NCBI GenBank assembly: GCA_038522635.1
Contig: JBCBJZ010000168.1
Span: 1 to 7,030 of the forward strand
Length of the DNA: 7,030 bases
DNA from: JBCBJZ01 sp038522635
GTDB lineage: Bacteria; Pseudomonadota; Alphaproteobacteria; Rhizobiales; Hyphomicrobiaceae
Direction: 5' to 3'
Positions 1 through 5,938 of the stretch are shown here, one piece after another; position 1 is the stretch's first letter, and each line of letters starts with the position of its first letter. The position numbers and the translations under genes are program-made. Under the pieces are notes generated by a model, which saw only the letters and a program-made list of their open reading frames with translations, did not search any database and was not told the DNA's origin.

Positions 1-669
1 GTGCGCACGGTTGTAGTTCGGCCCCAGCACCGTGAAGAAAATCCGGCATGCGCCCGCATGGACGTTACGGAGAAACGCGCGCGCGCGTGGGTCACCGTTC
101 CAGCCCTGCTTCAGCGTGATCACACGTCCGTTCTCCAAGACGAAGCGCGAGATATCGATCGCGTTGGCGTGGCCGTGCTCGGACAGTTTTCCGCCCGTCT
201 TGTGCCCAATGGGCCTGCACCCATAAGAGGCTGCGACCGTCACGCCGGCCACGCCGACGCCGAACTGGCGGCGCGCCTCAGGTTGCACCACCTGCGTGAT
301 CCATCGGTCCACCGCCGGCACCATCGGGCAACGCAGCAACGCTGGCGGGTCAAGGCGCACGCGCCCCCCGGCCGCCGCCGACATGCGAAAAGGGCGTAAT
401 GCGCCGCATACGCTGGGGCCACCGAGCGCGCTTTGCGGTTGCAAAAACGCGGTGCGCTGCACGGCGCCTGAGGCCAGGCACTGGCGCTCTTCCTGGTCAC
501 GCCAGGGCTCGTATTTGGCTTTGAAGGCAAGACCGCTTGATGCGGGGTTGCTGCTCCCGCAGGCGGTAAGCGCCAACGGCAATGCGAGCACGGCAACGCT
601 GAAAAGCGCGCGTCGGACGGGAGCTGTGGCGCCCGCGAGGGGCAGGCGTACGCGAGACGGATGCAACAT
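1..669 (-). CDS. Extensin-like C-terminal domain lipoprotein, partial (3' end outside window)
   Basis: The first 223 residues are readable from ATG at 669 with no stop before the left edge. Residues 20-37 form a lipoprotein signal peptide: a hydrophobic stretch ending in a lipobox L-T-A-C, with the lipidated Cys at 37. The mature part matches the extensin-like C-terminal family (PF06904, DUF-type, common in alphaproteobacteria). It has scattered cysteines at 64, 88, 114, 151 and 208, the conserved block SEHGHANAIDIS at 163-174, a following 'F-x-L-x-x-G' segment, and GPNYNRAH at the cut edge, where the family normally continues into a His-rich ending. The role of the family is not established; a cell-envelope location is inferred from the lipobox. 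There is no strong ribosome site before the ATG, and a TTG at 690 is in frame, so the start is less certain than the family. It is the last gene of the leftward cluster, 117 nt after the DUF1194 gene. Confidence 0.88.
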   Translation of the reverse strand, partial: MLHPSRVRLPLAGATAPVRRALFSVAVLALPLALTACGSSNPASSGLAFKAKYEPWRDQEERQCLASGAVQRTAFLQPQSALGGPSVCGALRPFRMSAAAGGRVRLDPPALLRCPMVPAVDRWITQVVQPEARRQFGVGVAGVTVAASYGCRPIGHKTGGKLSEHGHANAIDISRFVLENGRVITLKQGWNGDPRARAFLRNVHAGACRIFFTVLGPNYNRAH

Positions 670-786
670 GGGGGAAACGTGTTCGATCAAGGCTAACGAA
701 GTCTTACCGCCCCCCAGCGGTTCCTAGACGTGCCTTGGCAATTCGGCCCCAATGAGACGCGCTCCCCTCGCTGAACAACCCGGCGC
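670..786 (-). other. Intergenic gap between DUF1194 gene and extensin-like gene
   Basis: This 117-nt stretch has no supported gene. It contains a short inverted repeat on the minus strand, ACCGC and GCGGT around a six-base TGGGGG loop (about 707-722). The repeat could act as a weak pause or terminator after the DUF1194 gene, but no T-tract follows it. I could not find a convincing -35/-10 pair for the extensin-like gene. Confidence 0.35.
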
Positions 787-1695
787 TCAGTATCGCCGGC
801 GGTCCCCGCAATCGACATCCGGCGTCGCGGTCTGAGCCTGGACCTGCTTGATGATGTGGCCGATGTCGTCGTGGGCGGCCCACCTGCGCGGTCCCCGCAC
901 ACGCCACGGCGGCCGGTTCTCCAGGCTTGAGATTTCCAGGATCAACTTGCGTTTTATGGCGGTGGCAAACTCATCGGGATGACGCACCGCGATCACGAAG
1001 GCACCAGGCCCGCCGATGACGCAAGCCGCGTAGTATTCATCGAGGTCGCCGCGGCGGTTGAACACGGTGGACGTGCGCGAGCGCAATATGATTGGAAGGC
1101 CGTTGATGGCGATGCCGTTGGCGATCAGGCGATCGCGCGCCGGCTCCACCGGGCCGCCTGAGTTGTTGTAGCCATCACCGGAAACATCGATGACGCGGCG
1201 TGCACCGGGATATGGGCTCGCACCCAACATGGCTTCCGCGTAAGCAAGCGCGCTTGAAATCGACGTCAGGCGAAACCGTGAGATGGGCGCCACGGCCAGG
1301 CGCTGCGCAAAGGCGTTGGCCGCAGCTGGGCTATCGATCAACGTCCAATCCACCACCAGGCGCTGCTCGTTCGCCCCACCCCATTCCAGATAGGCGACCG
1401 CGATGCGCTTCAACTTGCCCGACAGGATCGCCTTCTGGACGGCCTTGTCGCGAAACGCTGCCACGTAGCCTGAGCGCTGCAGGAATTGCTCGTCCTGATC
1501 CATCGATTGCGAGACGTCGACCGCCAGCACGAGTTGCAGGTCAACGACCGCTTGCGCCCGCGCCAATGAGCCGCCCCAGGGCCCCAAGCCACTTAAGACA
1601 CCCAAAGCCCCCAAAAAAGCCATGACGGCTACCAACGCCCGCAGCGTCAGCGCCGTCCAGGAGCCCCACGTCGCCCGTCCCATCGGTTCACCCAT
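787..1695 (-). CDS. DUF1194 domain protein, exported von Willebrand factor A-like
   Basis: The predicted protein has 302 residues. A hydrophobic segment at about 15-38 followed by A-R-A-Q-A at 45-49 looks like a signal peptide, or a signal anchor, with export to the periplasm. The domain from about 51 to 256 fits DUF1194 (PF06707), a vWA-like fold. D60-V-S62-Q-S64 is a metal-ion-dependent adhesion site (DxSxS), RVIDVSGDGYNNSGG at 167-181 is the family signature, and INGLPI follows at 197-202. About 45 residues after the family core (258-302) are polar, basic and unassigned. The start was chosen at 1695 because GGAG lies six bases upstream. A longer in-frame start at 1779 would add 28 residues with no signal character and overlap the preceding thioesterase gene by 52 nt. 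The function of the family is unknown; vWA domains usually bind protein partners through a metal ion. Confidence 0.88.
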   Translation of the reverse strand: MGEPMGRATWGSWTALTLRALVAVMAFLGALGVLSGLGPWGGSLARAQAVVDLQLVLAVDVSQSMDQDEQFLQRSGYVAAFRDKAVQKAILSGKLKRIAVAYLEWGGANEQRLVVDWTLIDSPAAANAFAQRLAVAPISRFRLTSISSALAYAEAMLGASPYPGARRVIDVSGDGYNNSGGPVEPARDRLIANGIAINGLPIILRSRTSTVFNRRGDLDEYYAACVIGGPGAFVIAVRHPDEFATAIKRKLILEISSLENRPPWRVRGPRRWAAHDDIGHIIKQVQAQTATPDVDCGDRRRY

Positions 1696-1699
1696 GCAT

Positions 1700-1706
1700 G
1701 TCTCCA
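1700..1706 (-). promoter_or_regulatory. Ribosome binding site deciding the DUF1194 start
   Basis: On the minus strand the sequence TGGAGACATGC precedes ATG at 1695. GGAG is six bases from that ATG. An overlapping ATG four bases upstream is out of frame with the protein. This supports the 302-residue form over the longer reading. Confidence 0.6.
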
Positions 1707-1727
1707 GGTCATGACGCCCGGAGGCGC

Positions 1728-2183
1728 CTATTCGCGTTGAGCCGGCACCCGCGCCATCGTCGCCAACATCAGCGCGCAAGGTTCCAGCGCATCATGTGCG
1801 CCACTTTCGAGCGACACCGTGACCGTGGTCAGTGATTTACCGACCCGCAGCACGCTGCCGGTTGCGCGCAGCAACGCGCCGCGCGCCGGCCGGATGAAGT
1901 TGATCTTGTACTCGACCGTCACCACGCTATCGCCGGGCTCAAACAAGCTGAATGCGGCAAAGCCACCGGCGGTATCCCCGATCGCACCGAGCGCTGCGCC
2001 GTGGAAATAACCATCATGCTGGGTGACGCGCTGCGACATCGGCAGTTCGATGGTTGAAGCGCCGGGCTCCACACTGACCAACCACGCGCCCAATTGCCGC
2101 ATGAGGCCGTGCGCTGCGAAATGCTGACGCGCATCGCGCTCGAAATGTTCGTTGCGCACGGCGAAGGCCGTCTCGTTGCCCAT
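1728..2183 (-). CDS. PaaI-like hotdog-fold thioesterase
   Basis: The 151-residue protein has the length and pattern of PaaI/4HBT-type hotdog thioesterases, which hydrolyse acyl-CoA thioesters in the cytoplasm. The signature Q55-H-D-G-Y-F-H61-G-A-A-L-G-A-I-G-D70-T-A-G-G at 55-74 covers the central helix of the hotdog fold. The HG pair and D70 fall at the positions usually assigned to substrate contact and catalysis. A hydrophobic strand follows at 87-98 (VVTVEYKINFIR), as in the family. The usual 'HGG' reads 'HGA', a common variation. The start at 2183 has a purine-rich GGGGGC a few bases upstream. The gene lies 54 nt after the alpha/beta hydrolase and 32 nt before the DUF1194 gene, so it is probably cotranscribed with them. 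The acyl substrate cannot be read from the sequence. Confidence 0.9.
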   Translation of the reverse strand: MGNETAFAVRNEHFERDARQHFAAHGLMRQLGAWLVSVEPGASTIELPMSQRVTQHDGYFHGAALGAIGDTAGGFAAFSLFEPGDSVVTVEYKINFIRPARGALLRATGSVLRVGKSLTTVTVSLESGAHDALEPCALMLATMARVPAQRE

Positions 2184-2237
2184 GTTGCCCCCGTTGCCGC
2201 CCGCAAAGTCACCATCGGGTCATACCGACGCCAAACG

Positions 2238-3053
2238 TTAGGCCTGCGTGTCAAGAAAGGCCAGCACGGCCGTCTTATAGCGACGATCGCCCACCGCCTT
2301 CATATGGTCGCGGTCAGCGATCTCGAAGGCCGTGGCGCCCGGGATCAGCGCGGCCAGCTCCTGCGGCGATCCGCCAATCACATCATCGCTACCCACCGCC
2401 ACCAGCACCGGGCAGGCAAGGGTCGCGAGACGCTCTGCCGTCAACGGATCACGCGATGCGCGAATGCAGGTCGCAAGCGCTTTCAGATCGCTGCCGGTTT
2501 GTTCGGCAAAGGCGCGGAAGGTGCGCGCGGTGGGGTTTACCACATCATCGATGCTGGCAGCTTCAAGCGCATGCGCGATCGGTCCGGTCCCGGCCATGCC
2601 GCGCACCATGTTGATGCCAAGGCCCCCGAACACCAGGCTGCGCACGCGCTCCGGTGCCGCCAAGGCGAGGAAGGCCGAGATCCGCGCGCCCATCGAGTAG
2701 CCCATCACGTGGGCGTGCGGGATCGCCAGATGATCGAGCAAGCGGCGGGCATCTTGCGCCATGACGGGTGCGGGATAGGCAGCCTGGTCGTAAAGTTTGG
2801 CGCTGGCACCGTGGCCACGGTTGTCGAGCGCGATGACGCGGTAGCCGGCTTTGGTCAGCGTGGTGACCCAGCCCGGCCCCTCCCAGTTCATCGCGATGTT
2901 GGACGCAAAACCGTGAATCAGCAGGATCGGTGGTTTGCTGCGAGGCGGCGCGGTCTCTTCGGCGCTGGCGGGCTCCGGTGGGCTGACCTCAATGTAGGCG
3001 ATTTCGACGCCGTCGGATGTAAAGCTGTGGCGGGCGGCTCTGGTTGCGGGCAT
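2238..3053 (-). CDS. Alpha/beta-fold hydrolase
   Basis: The 271-residue cytoplasmic protein has a complete alpha/beta hydrolase core and no signal peptide. Seen in order are the oxyanion segment LLIHGF at 44-49, the D77-N-R-G-H-G strand-turn at 77-82, the nucleophile elbow G118-Y-S120-M-G122 with Ser120, an acid at Asp223 or Asp224 (GSDDVIGG, 221-228), and His250 in DRDHMKAVGD. The catalytic triad is therefore intact. A Pro/Glu-rich insert at 24-42 lies between the first strands. Such sequences include esterases, dienelactone- or C-C-bond hydrolases and haloperoxidase-like proteins; the substrate cannot be chosen here. AAGGAG lies 11 bases before the ATG, slightly far but usable. It is the first gene of the leftward cluster and is divergent from the zinc-finger gene. 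Confidence 0.92.
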   Translation of the reverse strand: MPATRAARHSFTSDGVEIAYIEVSPPEPASAEETAPPRSKPPILLIHGFASNIAMNWEGPGWVTTLTKAGYRVIALDNRGHGASAKLYDQAAYPAPVMAQDARRLLDHLAIPHAHVMGYSMGARISAFLALAAPERVRSLVFGGLGINMVRGMAGTGPIAHALEAASIDDVVNPTARTFRAFAEQTGSDLKALATCIRASRDPLTAERLATLACPVLVAVGSDDVIGGSPQELAALIPGATAFEIADRDHMKAVGDRRYKTAVLAFLDTQA

Positions 3054-3084
3054 CGGTGGGGCTGCTCCTTACGCGGTCGCGTGC

Positions 3085-3107
3085 GTTGCGCTATAGCGGG
3101 GCGCAAC
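3085..3107. promoter_or_regulatory. Inverted repeat in divergent promoter region (candidate operator)
   Basis: A perfect 7-bp inverted repeat, GTTGCGC (3085-3091) and GCGCAAC (3101-3107), flanks a nine-base spacer beginning with TATAGC. It lies in the 142 nt between the divergent hydrolase and zinc-finger starts, 32 nt upstream of the hydrolase ATG. A binding site for a dimeric regulator is an inference; it could also be a chance GC-rich palindrome or a leader hairpin. A second, imperfect palindrome is at 3157-3174 (GGGACGCG / CGCGTTCC), just upstream of the zinc-finger gene. Confidence 0.3.
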
Positions 3108-3195
3108 GGGACACGCGCGGCTCTTCAGACCGGAGACCGGCGGTCCGACGCTGTTTGGGACGCGCACGCGTTCCGCTACCATGGAGCATAGATCG

Positions 3196-3456
3196 ATGGC
3201 GACCGCGATCATCCCTTACCTGTGCAACGACGAGGGCGTTGAGAAAATCCATATTGGGGTCAAGGAATTCAAATGCATGGGCGCGCGTCCCCCGTTCGAC
3301 CACCCGCACGTGTTCCTGGACATGGGCGGAGATGACCAGGTGGTTTGCGGCTATTGCTCAACGCTGTTCATTTACGACCCACGCCTCGCACCCGATCAAA
3401 CCGATCCACCCGCCTGCCTTTACCGCGAAGAAGATGAGCCGGTGCCGGCTGGCTGA
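3196..3456 (+). CDS. CHCC-type zinc-finger protein (NDUFS6-like)
   Basis: This small protein of 86 residues belongs to the zf-CHCC family (PF10276), related to the zinc-binding domain of complex I subunit NDUFS6. The family core is nearly complete: IHIGVKEFKCMGARPPFDHP then HVFLDMGGDDQVVCGYCSTL. The putative zinc ligands are C27, a histidine at 36 or 38 (FDHPH), C51 and C54, counted from the start used here. ATG at 3196 was chosen because GGAG sits nine bases upstream; the in-frame ATG at 3181 would add five residues (MEHRS) and has no ribosome site. Alphaproteobacterial complex I is known to include an NDUFS6 homologue, but stand-alone zf-CHCC proteins are widespread and this gene is not next to nuo genes, so a complex I role is only possible. 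Its stop overlaps the ATG of a possible small ORF. Confidence 0.9.
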   Translation: MATAIIPYLCNDEGVEKIHIGVKEFKCMGARPPFDHPHVFLDMGGDDQVVCGYCSTLFIYDPRLAPDQTDPPACLYREEDEPVPAG

Positions 3457-3599
3457 TGCGCGGCACTTTGGGCGCGATCGATTCGCGGTCTGCATTGAAC
3501 CGGGCCAGTCGGGCTGATGCGGATGAACGCTTTGTTTGGCCGTTCATCTTATCGCTTCAGGCCGGTCGGCCTGATGCGGATGAACTCTGGCGGCGTTAG
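3456..3599 (+). CDS. Possible 47-residue small ORF between zinc-finger and monooxygenase genes
   Basis: An open frame of 47 codons starts with an ATG that overlaps the zinc-finger stop (TGATG at 3454-3458) and ends with TAG at 3597, three bases before the monooxygenase ATG and in the same frame as it. It would fill the gap almost exactly, and the overlap suggests translational coupling. I recognise no family. It contains an internal repeat, ASRADADE at 17-24 and AGRPDADE at 36-43, with a 19-residue period, separated by a hydrophobic patch (FVWPFILSL, 26-34). Against it: no Shine-Dalgarno site, third-position GC that looks lower than in neighbouring genes, and direct repeats plus a hairpin in the DNA that could equally be an intergenic element. 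It may be noncoding. Confidence 0.28.
   Translation: MRGTLGAIDSRSALNRASRADADERFVWPFILSLQAGRPDADELWRR
3502..3585 (+). repeat. Pair of imperfect 27-bp direct repeats with 57-bp period
   Basis: Copies at 3502-3528 and 3559-3585 match at 24 of 27 positions and share the identical 15-base core CTGATGCGGATGAAC (3514-3528 and 3571-3585). A third, shorter match (GCTGATGCG, 3452-3460) covers the zinc-finger stop codon. The 57-base period is a multiple of three, so it would also be a 19-residue protein repeat if the small ORF is translated. Confidence 0.75.
3522..3548 (+). terminator. Hairpin between zinc-finger and monooxygenase genes (possible terminator or processing site)
   Basis: A perfect 8-bp stem, GATGAACG (3522-3529) with CGTTCATC (3541-3548), closes an 11-base loop. 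The left arm uses the end of the first direct repeat. Only a short TTAT follows, so it is a poor intrinsic terminator; attenuation or RNA processing between the two genes is an alternative. Confidence 0.3.
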
Positions 3600-3602
3600 A
3601 CG

Positions 3603-4838
3603 ATGATCGTTATCGCGGGCGCTGGCATCGCGGGTCTTGCCTGCGCGCTTGCTTGCGCGGACCGTGGCACGCCCTGCCACATCGTTGAGCCGCGTAAGGC
3701 GCAGGCCGATGAGGCCGGCGCCGGCATCCAACTGGGTCCCAATGGCGTAGGTGTGCTCCAGCGGCTGGGGTTGACCGCGGCGCTTGAGGCGACGGCTGCG
3801 ACGCCGAACGCCATCCGCCTGATGCAGGGGCACACGGGCCAAACGCTGAGCGTCCTACCGCTGGGGGCTGTGATCGCGGCCAAATTCGGCGCGCCCTATC
3901 TGACGCTTTTGCGCGGTGATTTGCACCGGCTCCTGCGAGACGCCGTCGAACATGCCGCACGCCATGACCCGGGCCTGATCAAGCTCGAACGTGGGGTGAG
4001 CGTCGTCGGCGTTGGCGATCGCCAGGAGGGCGTCGAGGTCACTTTGAGCGATGGCCAGGTGATCGCAGGGTCAGTGCTGATCGGCGCAGATGGGCTGTGG
4101 TCATGCGTGCGCGGGTTGATCGCCTACGGTGACGCGGCGAACGGGCCGCGTCGCATCGCGAAGACCGCCGCGCGCACCGTGATCCCGCGCGACCTCTGGC
4201 TGAGTGTCTCGTCCACTGACGCGAGCGGGGCAGTCGATGTCCACGCCTGGCTCGATCGCAGCGGCCACGTGGTGCACTACCCGGTGGATCAAGGACGCGC
4301 GGTTGCGGTCGTCGTGGTGCGCAACGGTGAGACCACGGCTGGCGACTACGCCAGCGAGGAAACGCGCGAGGCCGTGCTCAGCGCGTTGACACGGTTTGCG
4401 CCGGCTTTACAGGCACGGCTTGCACTGGCGCAGCGGTGGCGCAAATGGCCACTGTTTGACGCTCGCCCCTTGCCTGCGCTGACCCGTGGGCGGATCGCTC
4501 TGATCGGGGATGCGGCCCACCCGGTGCTGCCGTTCCTCGCGCAGGGTGCATCGATGGCGCTCGAAGATGCAGAAGCGCTCGCGCAGGCGTTGGCCGCCAG
4601 GCCGTCGGACGTGCCGGCCGCGCTGTCGCGTTACGACGAACAACGCTTGCAGCGCACGGCCAAACTGCAGCGTGCAGCCGCGCAAAATGGGCGGCTCTAC
4701 CATATGGCAGGGCTACCGGCATGGGCCCGTGATCGGGCCCTGCGCCTGGTGCCGGCGCGCCGCCTGCTGGCCCGCTATGACTGGCTTTACGGGTGGCCCG
4801 GCCCGAGCGAAAGCCCGACCCCGGGCTCTACTGCCTAG
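3603..4838 (+). CDS. FAD-dependent monooxygenase (salicylate hydroxylase-like)
   Basis: The 411-residue protein is a class A flavoprotein monooxygenase (PF01494). These enzymes use FAD, NAD(P)H and O2 to hydroxylate aromatic or related substrates in the cytoplasm. All three fingerprints are present: the N-terminal Rossmann motif G6-A-G8-I-A-G11 with E29 ending strand 2; the DG motif IGADGLWSCVR at 160-170; and the GD motif G302-D303-AAHPVLPFLAQGAS, where A-Q-G replaces the G-Q-G of many relatives, as in the salicylate/6-hydroxynicotinate hydroxylase group. R104 in LLRGDLHRLL is the usual FAD-binding arginine. The start fits because the Rossmann strand begins at residue 2. The C-terminal 60 or so residues are Arg/Trp-rich, as in the group. 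Its substrate is unknown; UbiH/UbiF-type ubiquinone hydroxylases are less likely because their GQG motif is absent. It is probably cotranscribed with the zinc-finger gene. Confidence 0.92.
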   Translation: MIVIAGAGIAGLACALACADRGTPCHIVEPRKAQADEAGAGIQLGPNGVGVLQRLGLTAALEATAATPNAIRLMQGHTGQTLSVLPLGAVIAAKFGAPYLTLLRGDLHRLLRDAVEHAARHDPGLIKLERGVSVVGVGDRQEGVEVTLSDGQVIAGSVLIGADGLWSCVRGLIAYGDAANGPRRIAKTAARTVIPRDLWLSVSSTDASGAVDVHAWLDRSGHVVHYPVDQGRAVAVVVVRNGETTAGDYASEETREAVLSALTRFAPALQARLALAQRWRKWPLFDARPLPALTRGRIALIGDAAHPVLPFLAQGASMALEDAEALAQALAARPSDVPAALSRYDEQRLQRTAKLQRAAAQNGRLYHMAGLPAWARDRALRLVPARRLLARYDWLYGWPGPSESPTPGSTA

Positions 4839-4842
4839 AGCA

Positions 4843-4880
4843 GCCAGTGAGCTCGAAAACTGGCCGACCGCCTGAGGCGG
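4843..4880. terminator. Two small hairpins in convergent gap (possible terminators)
   Basis: The 48 nt between the monooxygenase and rplS stops contain a 6-bp stem, GCCAGT (4843-4848) with ACTGGC (4859-4864), and a 5-bp stem, CCGCC (4868-4872) with GGCGG (4876-4880), around a TGA loop. Either could end transcription from the two converging genes. Neither has a T-tract, so this rests on position and structure only. Confidence 0.35.
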
Positions 4881-4886
4881 CGACCG

Positions 4887-5558
4887 TTAGGACTTGGCGT
4901 CGCCGGCTTCGGCGGGTGCTTCTTCCGCTGGCACTTCATCAGCCGTCGCTTCAGCGATCTTCGCCTGAGCCTGACCAACCCAGTCTTCTTTCTCGATCTG
5001 GCCCTTGAGCTTCAGCGCCTCATCCACGTTGGCGATGTCGTCGTCCGAGAACGCTGCGATCTGGTCGAAGCGCAGCACGTTCACCTTCTTCAGACGGCCG
5101 AACAGGTCGTCGTTGATGCCTTCGATCTGCGTCAGATCATCAGCGGCACCCTTCGGCTTGCGGAAGCCCTTCCAGGCGGCGTTGAGGCGCTTTGCGCGCG
5201 CATCCGTACGCTCCGCAATCCGCGCCGACTTCCCGCGACGGCCCCGCAGGTAGTAGAGCTTGGCGCGACGCACCTTGCCGCGACGCACCACGATGATGTC
5301 TGCGATGTAGGGCGAGTAGACCGGGAATACGCGTTCCACGCCTTCGCCATAGGAGATTTTCCGCACCGTGAAGTTCTCGTTCACGCCCGCGCCGGCCCGC
5401 GCGATGCAGACGCCCTCATAGGCCTGCTGACGCACGTTTGAGCCTTCGATCACCTTGACCATCACGCGCACGGTGTCGCCGGGCGCGAACTCAGGCACGC
5501 CGCGTTTCGCGAGCACGGCGTCCATTTGCTCTTGTTCGATTTCCTGGATGATGTTCAT
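4887..5558 (-). CDS. rplS: 50S ribosomal protein L19 with C-terminal helix-hairpin-helix extension
   Basis: Residues 1 to about 118 are a full ribosomal protein L19: MNIIQEIEQEQM at the start, FAPGDTVRVMVKV at 24-36, VFPVYSPYIADI at 78-89 and KLYYLRGRRGKSARI at 100-114. L19 sits at the interface of the 50S and 30S subunits. L19 is usually 115-130 residues; this one has 223. Residues 139-198 form an extra domain (LTQIEGINDDLFGRL, then FDQIAAFSDDDIANVDEAL, then GQIEKEDWVGQAQ). It resembles the helix-hairpin-helix module appended to several alphaproteobacterial proteins, such as extended L21 and NuoE. An Ala/Glu/Pro-rich acidic tail (199-223) follows. The start at 5558 is set by the universal MNIIQ-type N-terminus; the frame stays open 40 codons further upstream but that part has no L19 similarity. 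The usual partner trmD is not upstream. Confidence 0.95.
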   Translation of the reverse strand: MNIIQEIEQEQMDAVLAKRGVPEFAPGDTVRVMVKVIEGSNVRQQAYEGVCIARAGAGVNENFTVRKISYGEGVERVFPVYSPYIADIIVVRRGKVRRAKLYYLRGRRGKSARIAERTDARAKRLNAAWKGFRKPKGAADDLTQIEGINDDLFGRLKKVNVLRFDQIAAFSDDDIANVDEALKLKGQIEKEDWVGQAQAKIAEATADEVPAEEAPAEAGDAKS

Positions 5559-5909
5559 GGCTTTACGTCTTTCACAGGTGAGCGTGGAAGAAGGCCGCAG
5601 CGTCTGCGCCATCGGCCGGCCCCCAACGGCACAATGGCCCGCGCGCGCGGCAAAAGAGGCGCGCTTGGGGGCGGTCATGCCTTCCGGGGGTGAAATCGGA
5701 TCGGCGGTACTTAGCCGAAAGCCATGGGCTTGTCAGCACCTTTTCGGCGACCGTTCGCCTGATCCATCCGCCGTGCAAGCAACCACGCGAGGCGGCCGTT
5801 GAACGAGACCCTACGTGCCGAGCGGGTGGCGCCACGCATAGGCCCGGCTGACCAGCGATCATGCCATCGCGCTCAGGGTTAATTTTCTTGCTGCAACGCT
5901 TGAAACGGC
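5559..5909 (-). other. rplS leader / upstream region, no gene recognised
   Basis: About 350 nt upstream of rplS hold no supported gene. Open frames on both strands here resemble no family I know. On the minus-strand transcript there are potential hairpins. One is GGCGA/TCGCC (5746-5750 with 5755-5759). It shares bases 5746-5748 with a second stem, GCCGAAA/TTTCGGC (5714-5720 with 5742-5748), so the two exclude each other. A third small stem pairs 5719-5723 with 5727-5731. These could be part of a 5' untranslated leader. I could not place an rplS promoter with confidence. Confidence 0.4.
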
Positions 5910-5938
5910 TTGACGCATCCCCACCTCAGCATTGTAAA
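5910..5938 (+). promoter_or_regulatory. Sigma-70-type promoter for the DUF2852 gene
   Basis: A -35 element TTGACG (5910-5915, five of six consensus bases) is separated by 17 bases from TGTAAA (5933-5938, four of six consensus bases). This is the optimal spacing. Transcription would start near 5945, giving a leader of about 40 nt before ATG 5985. The -10 lies inside a perfect palindrome, suggesting control by a repressor. Confidence 0.5.

Noticed and set aside
75..89. Alternating CG run that could form Z-DNA
   Set aside because: It lies inside the extensin-like gene, encodes ordinary Arg-Ala residues, and is short; GC-rich codon use explains it.
240..727. Open frames at 240-596 (minus) and 296-727 (plus)
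   Set aside because: Both are shadows of the extensin-like lipoprotein gene, whose frame carries a lipobox and family motifs.
1696..1779. Longer N-terminus for the DUF1194 protein
   Set aside because: It would overlap the thioesterase gene, adds no signal-like sequence, and the start at 1695 has a well-placed GGAG.
2094..3191. A 365-codon open frame on the plus strand, antisense to the hydrolase and thioesterase genes
   Set aside because: It has no recognisable family, is rich in Arg/His/Gly as expected for a GC-rich antisense frame, and lies fully opposite two genes with intact catalytic motifs.
3502..3585. Direct repeats considered as a CRISPR array
   Set aside because: There are only two full copies with imperfect identity and a 30-base interval that forms a hairpin with the repeat, and no cas genes are present.
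5559..5678. 40-residue N-terminal extension of L19
   Set aside because: L19 proteins begin with an MNxIxxxE-type sequence, present at 5558; the upstream residues show no similarity to the family.
5455..5862. Open frames on both strands in and upstream of rplS (5455-5802 plus, 5572-5862 minus)
   Set aside because: The first is partly antisense to rplS and neither shows motifs, a ribosome site or a recognisable family.
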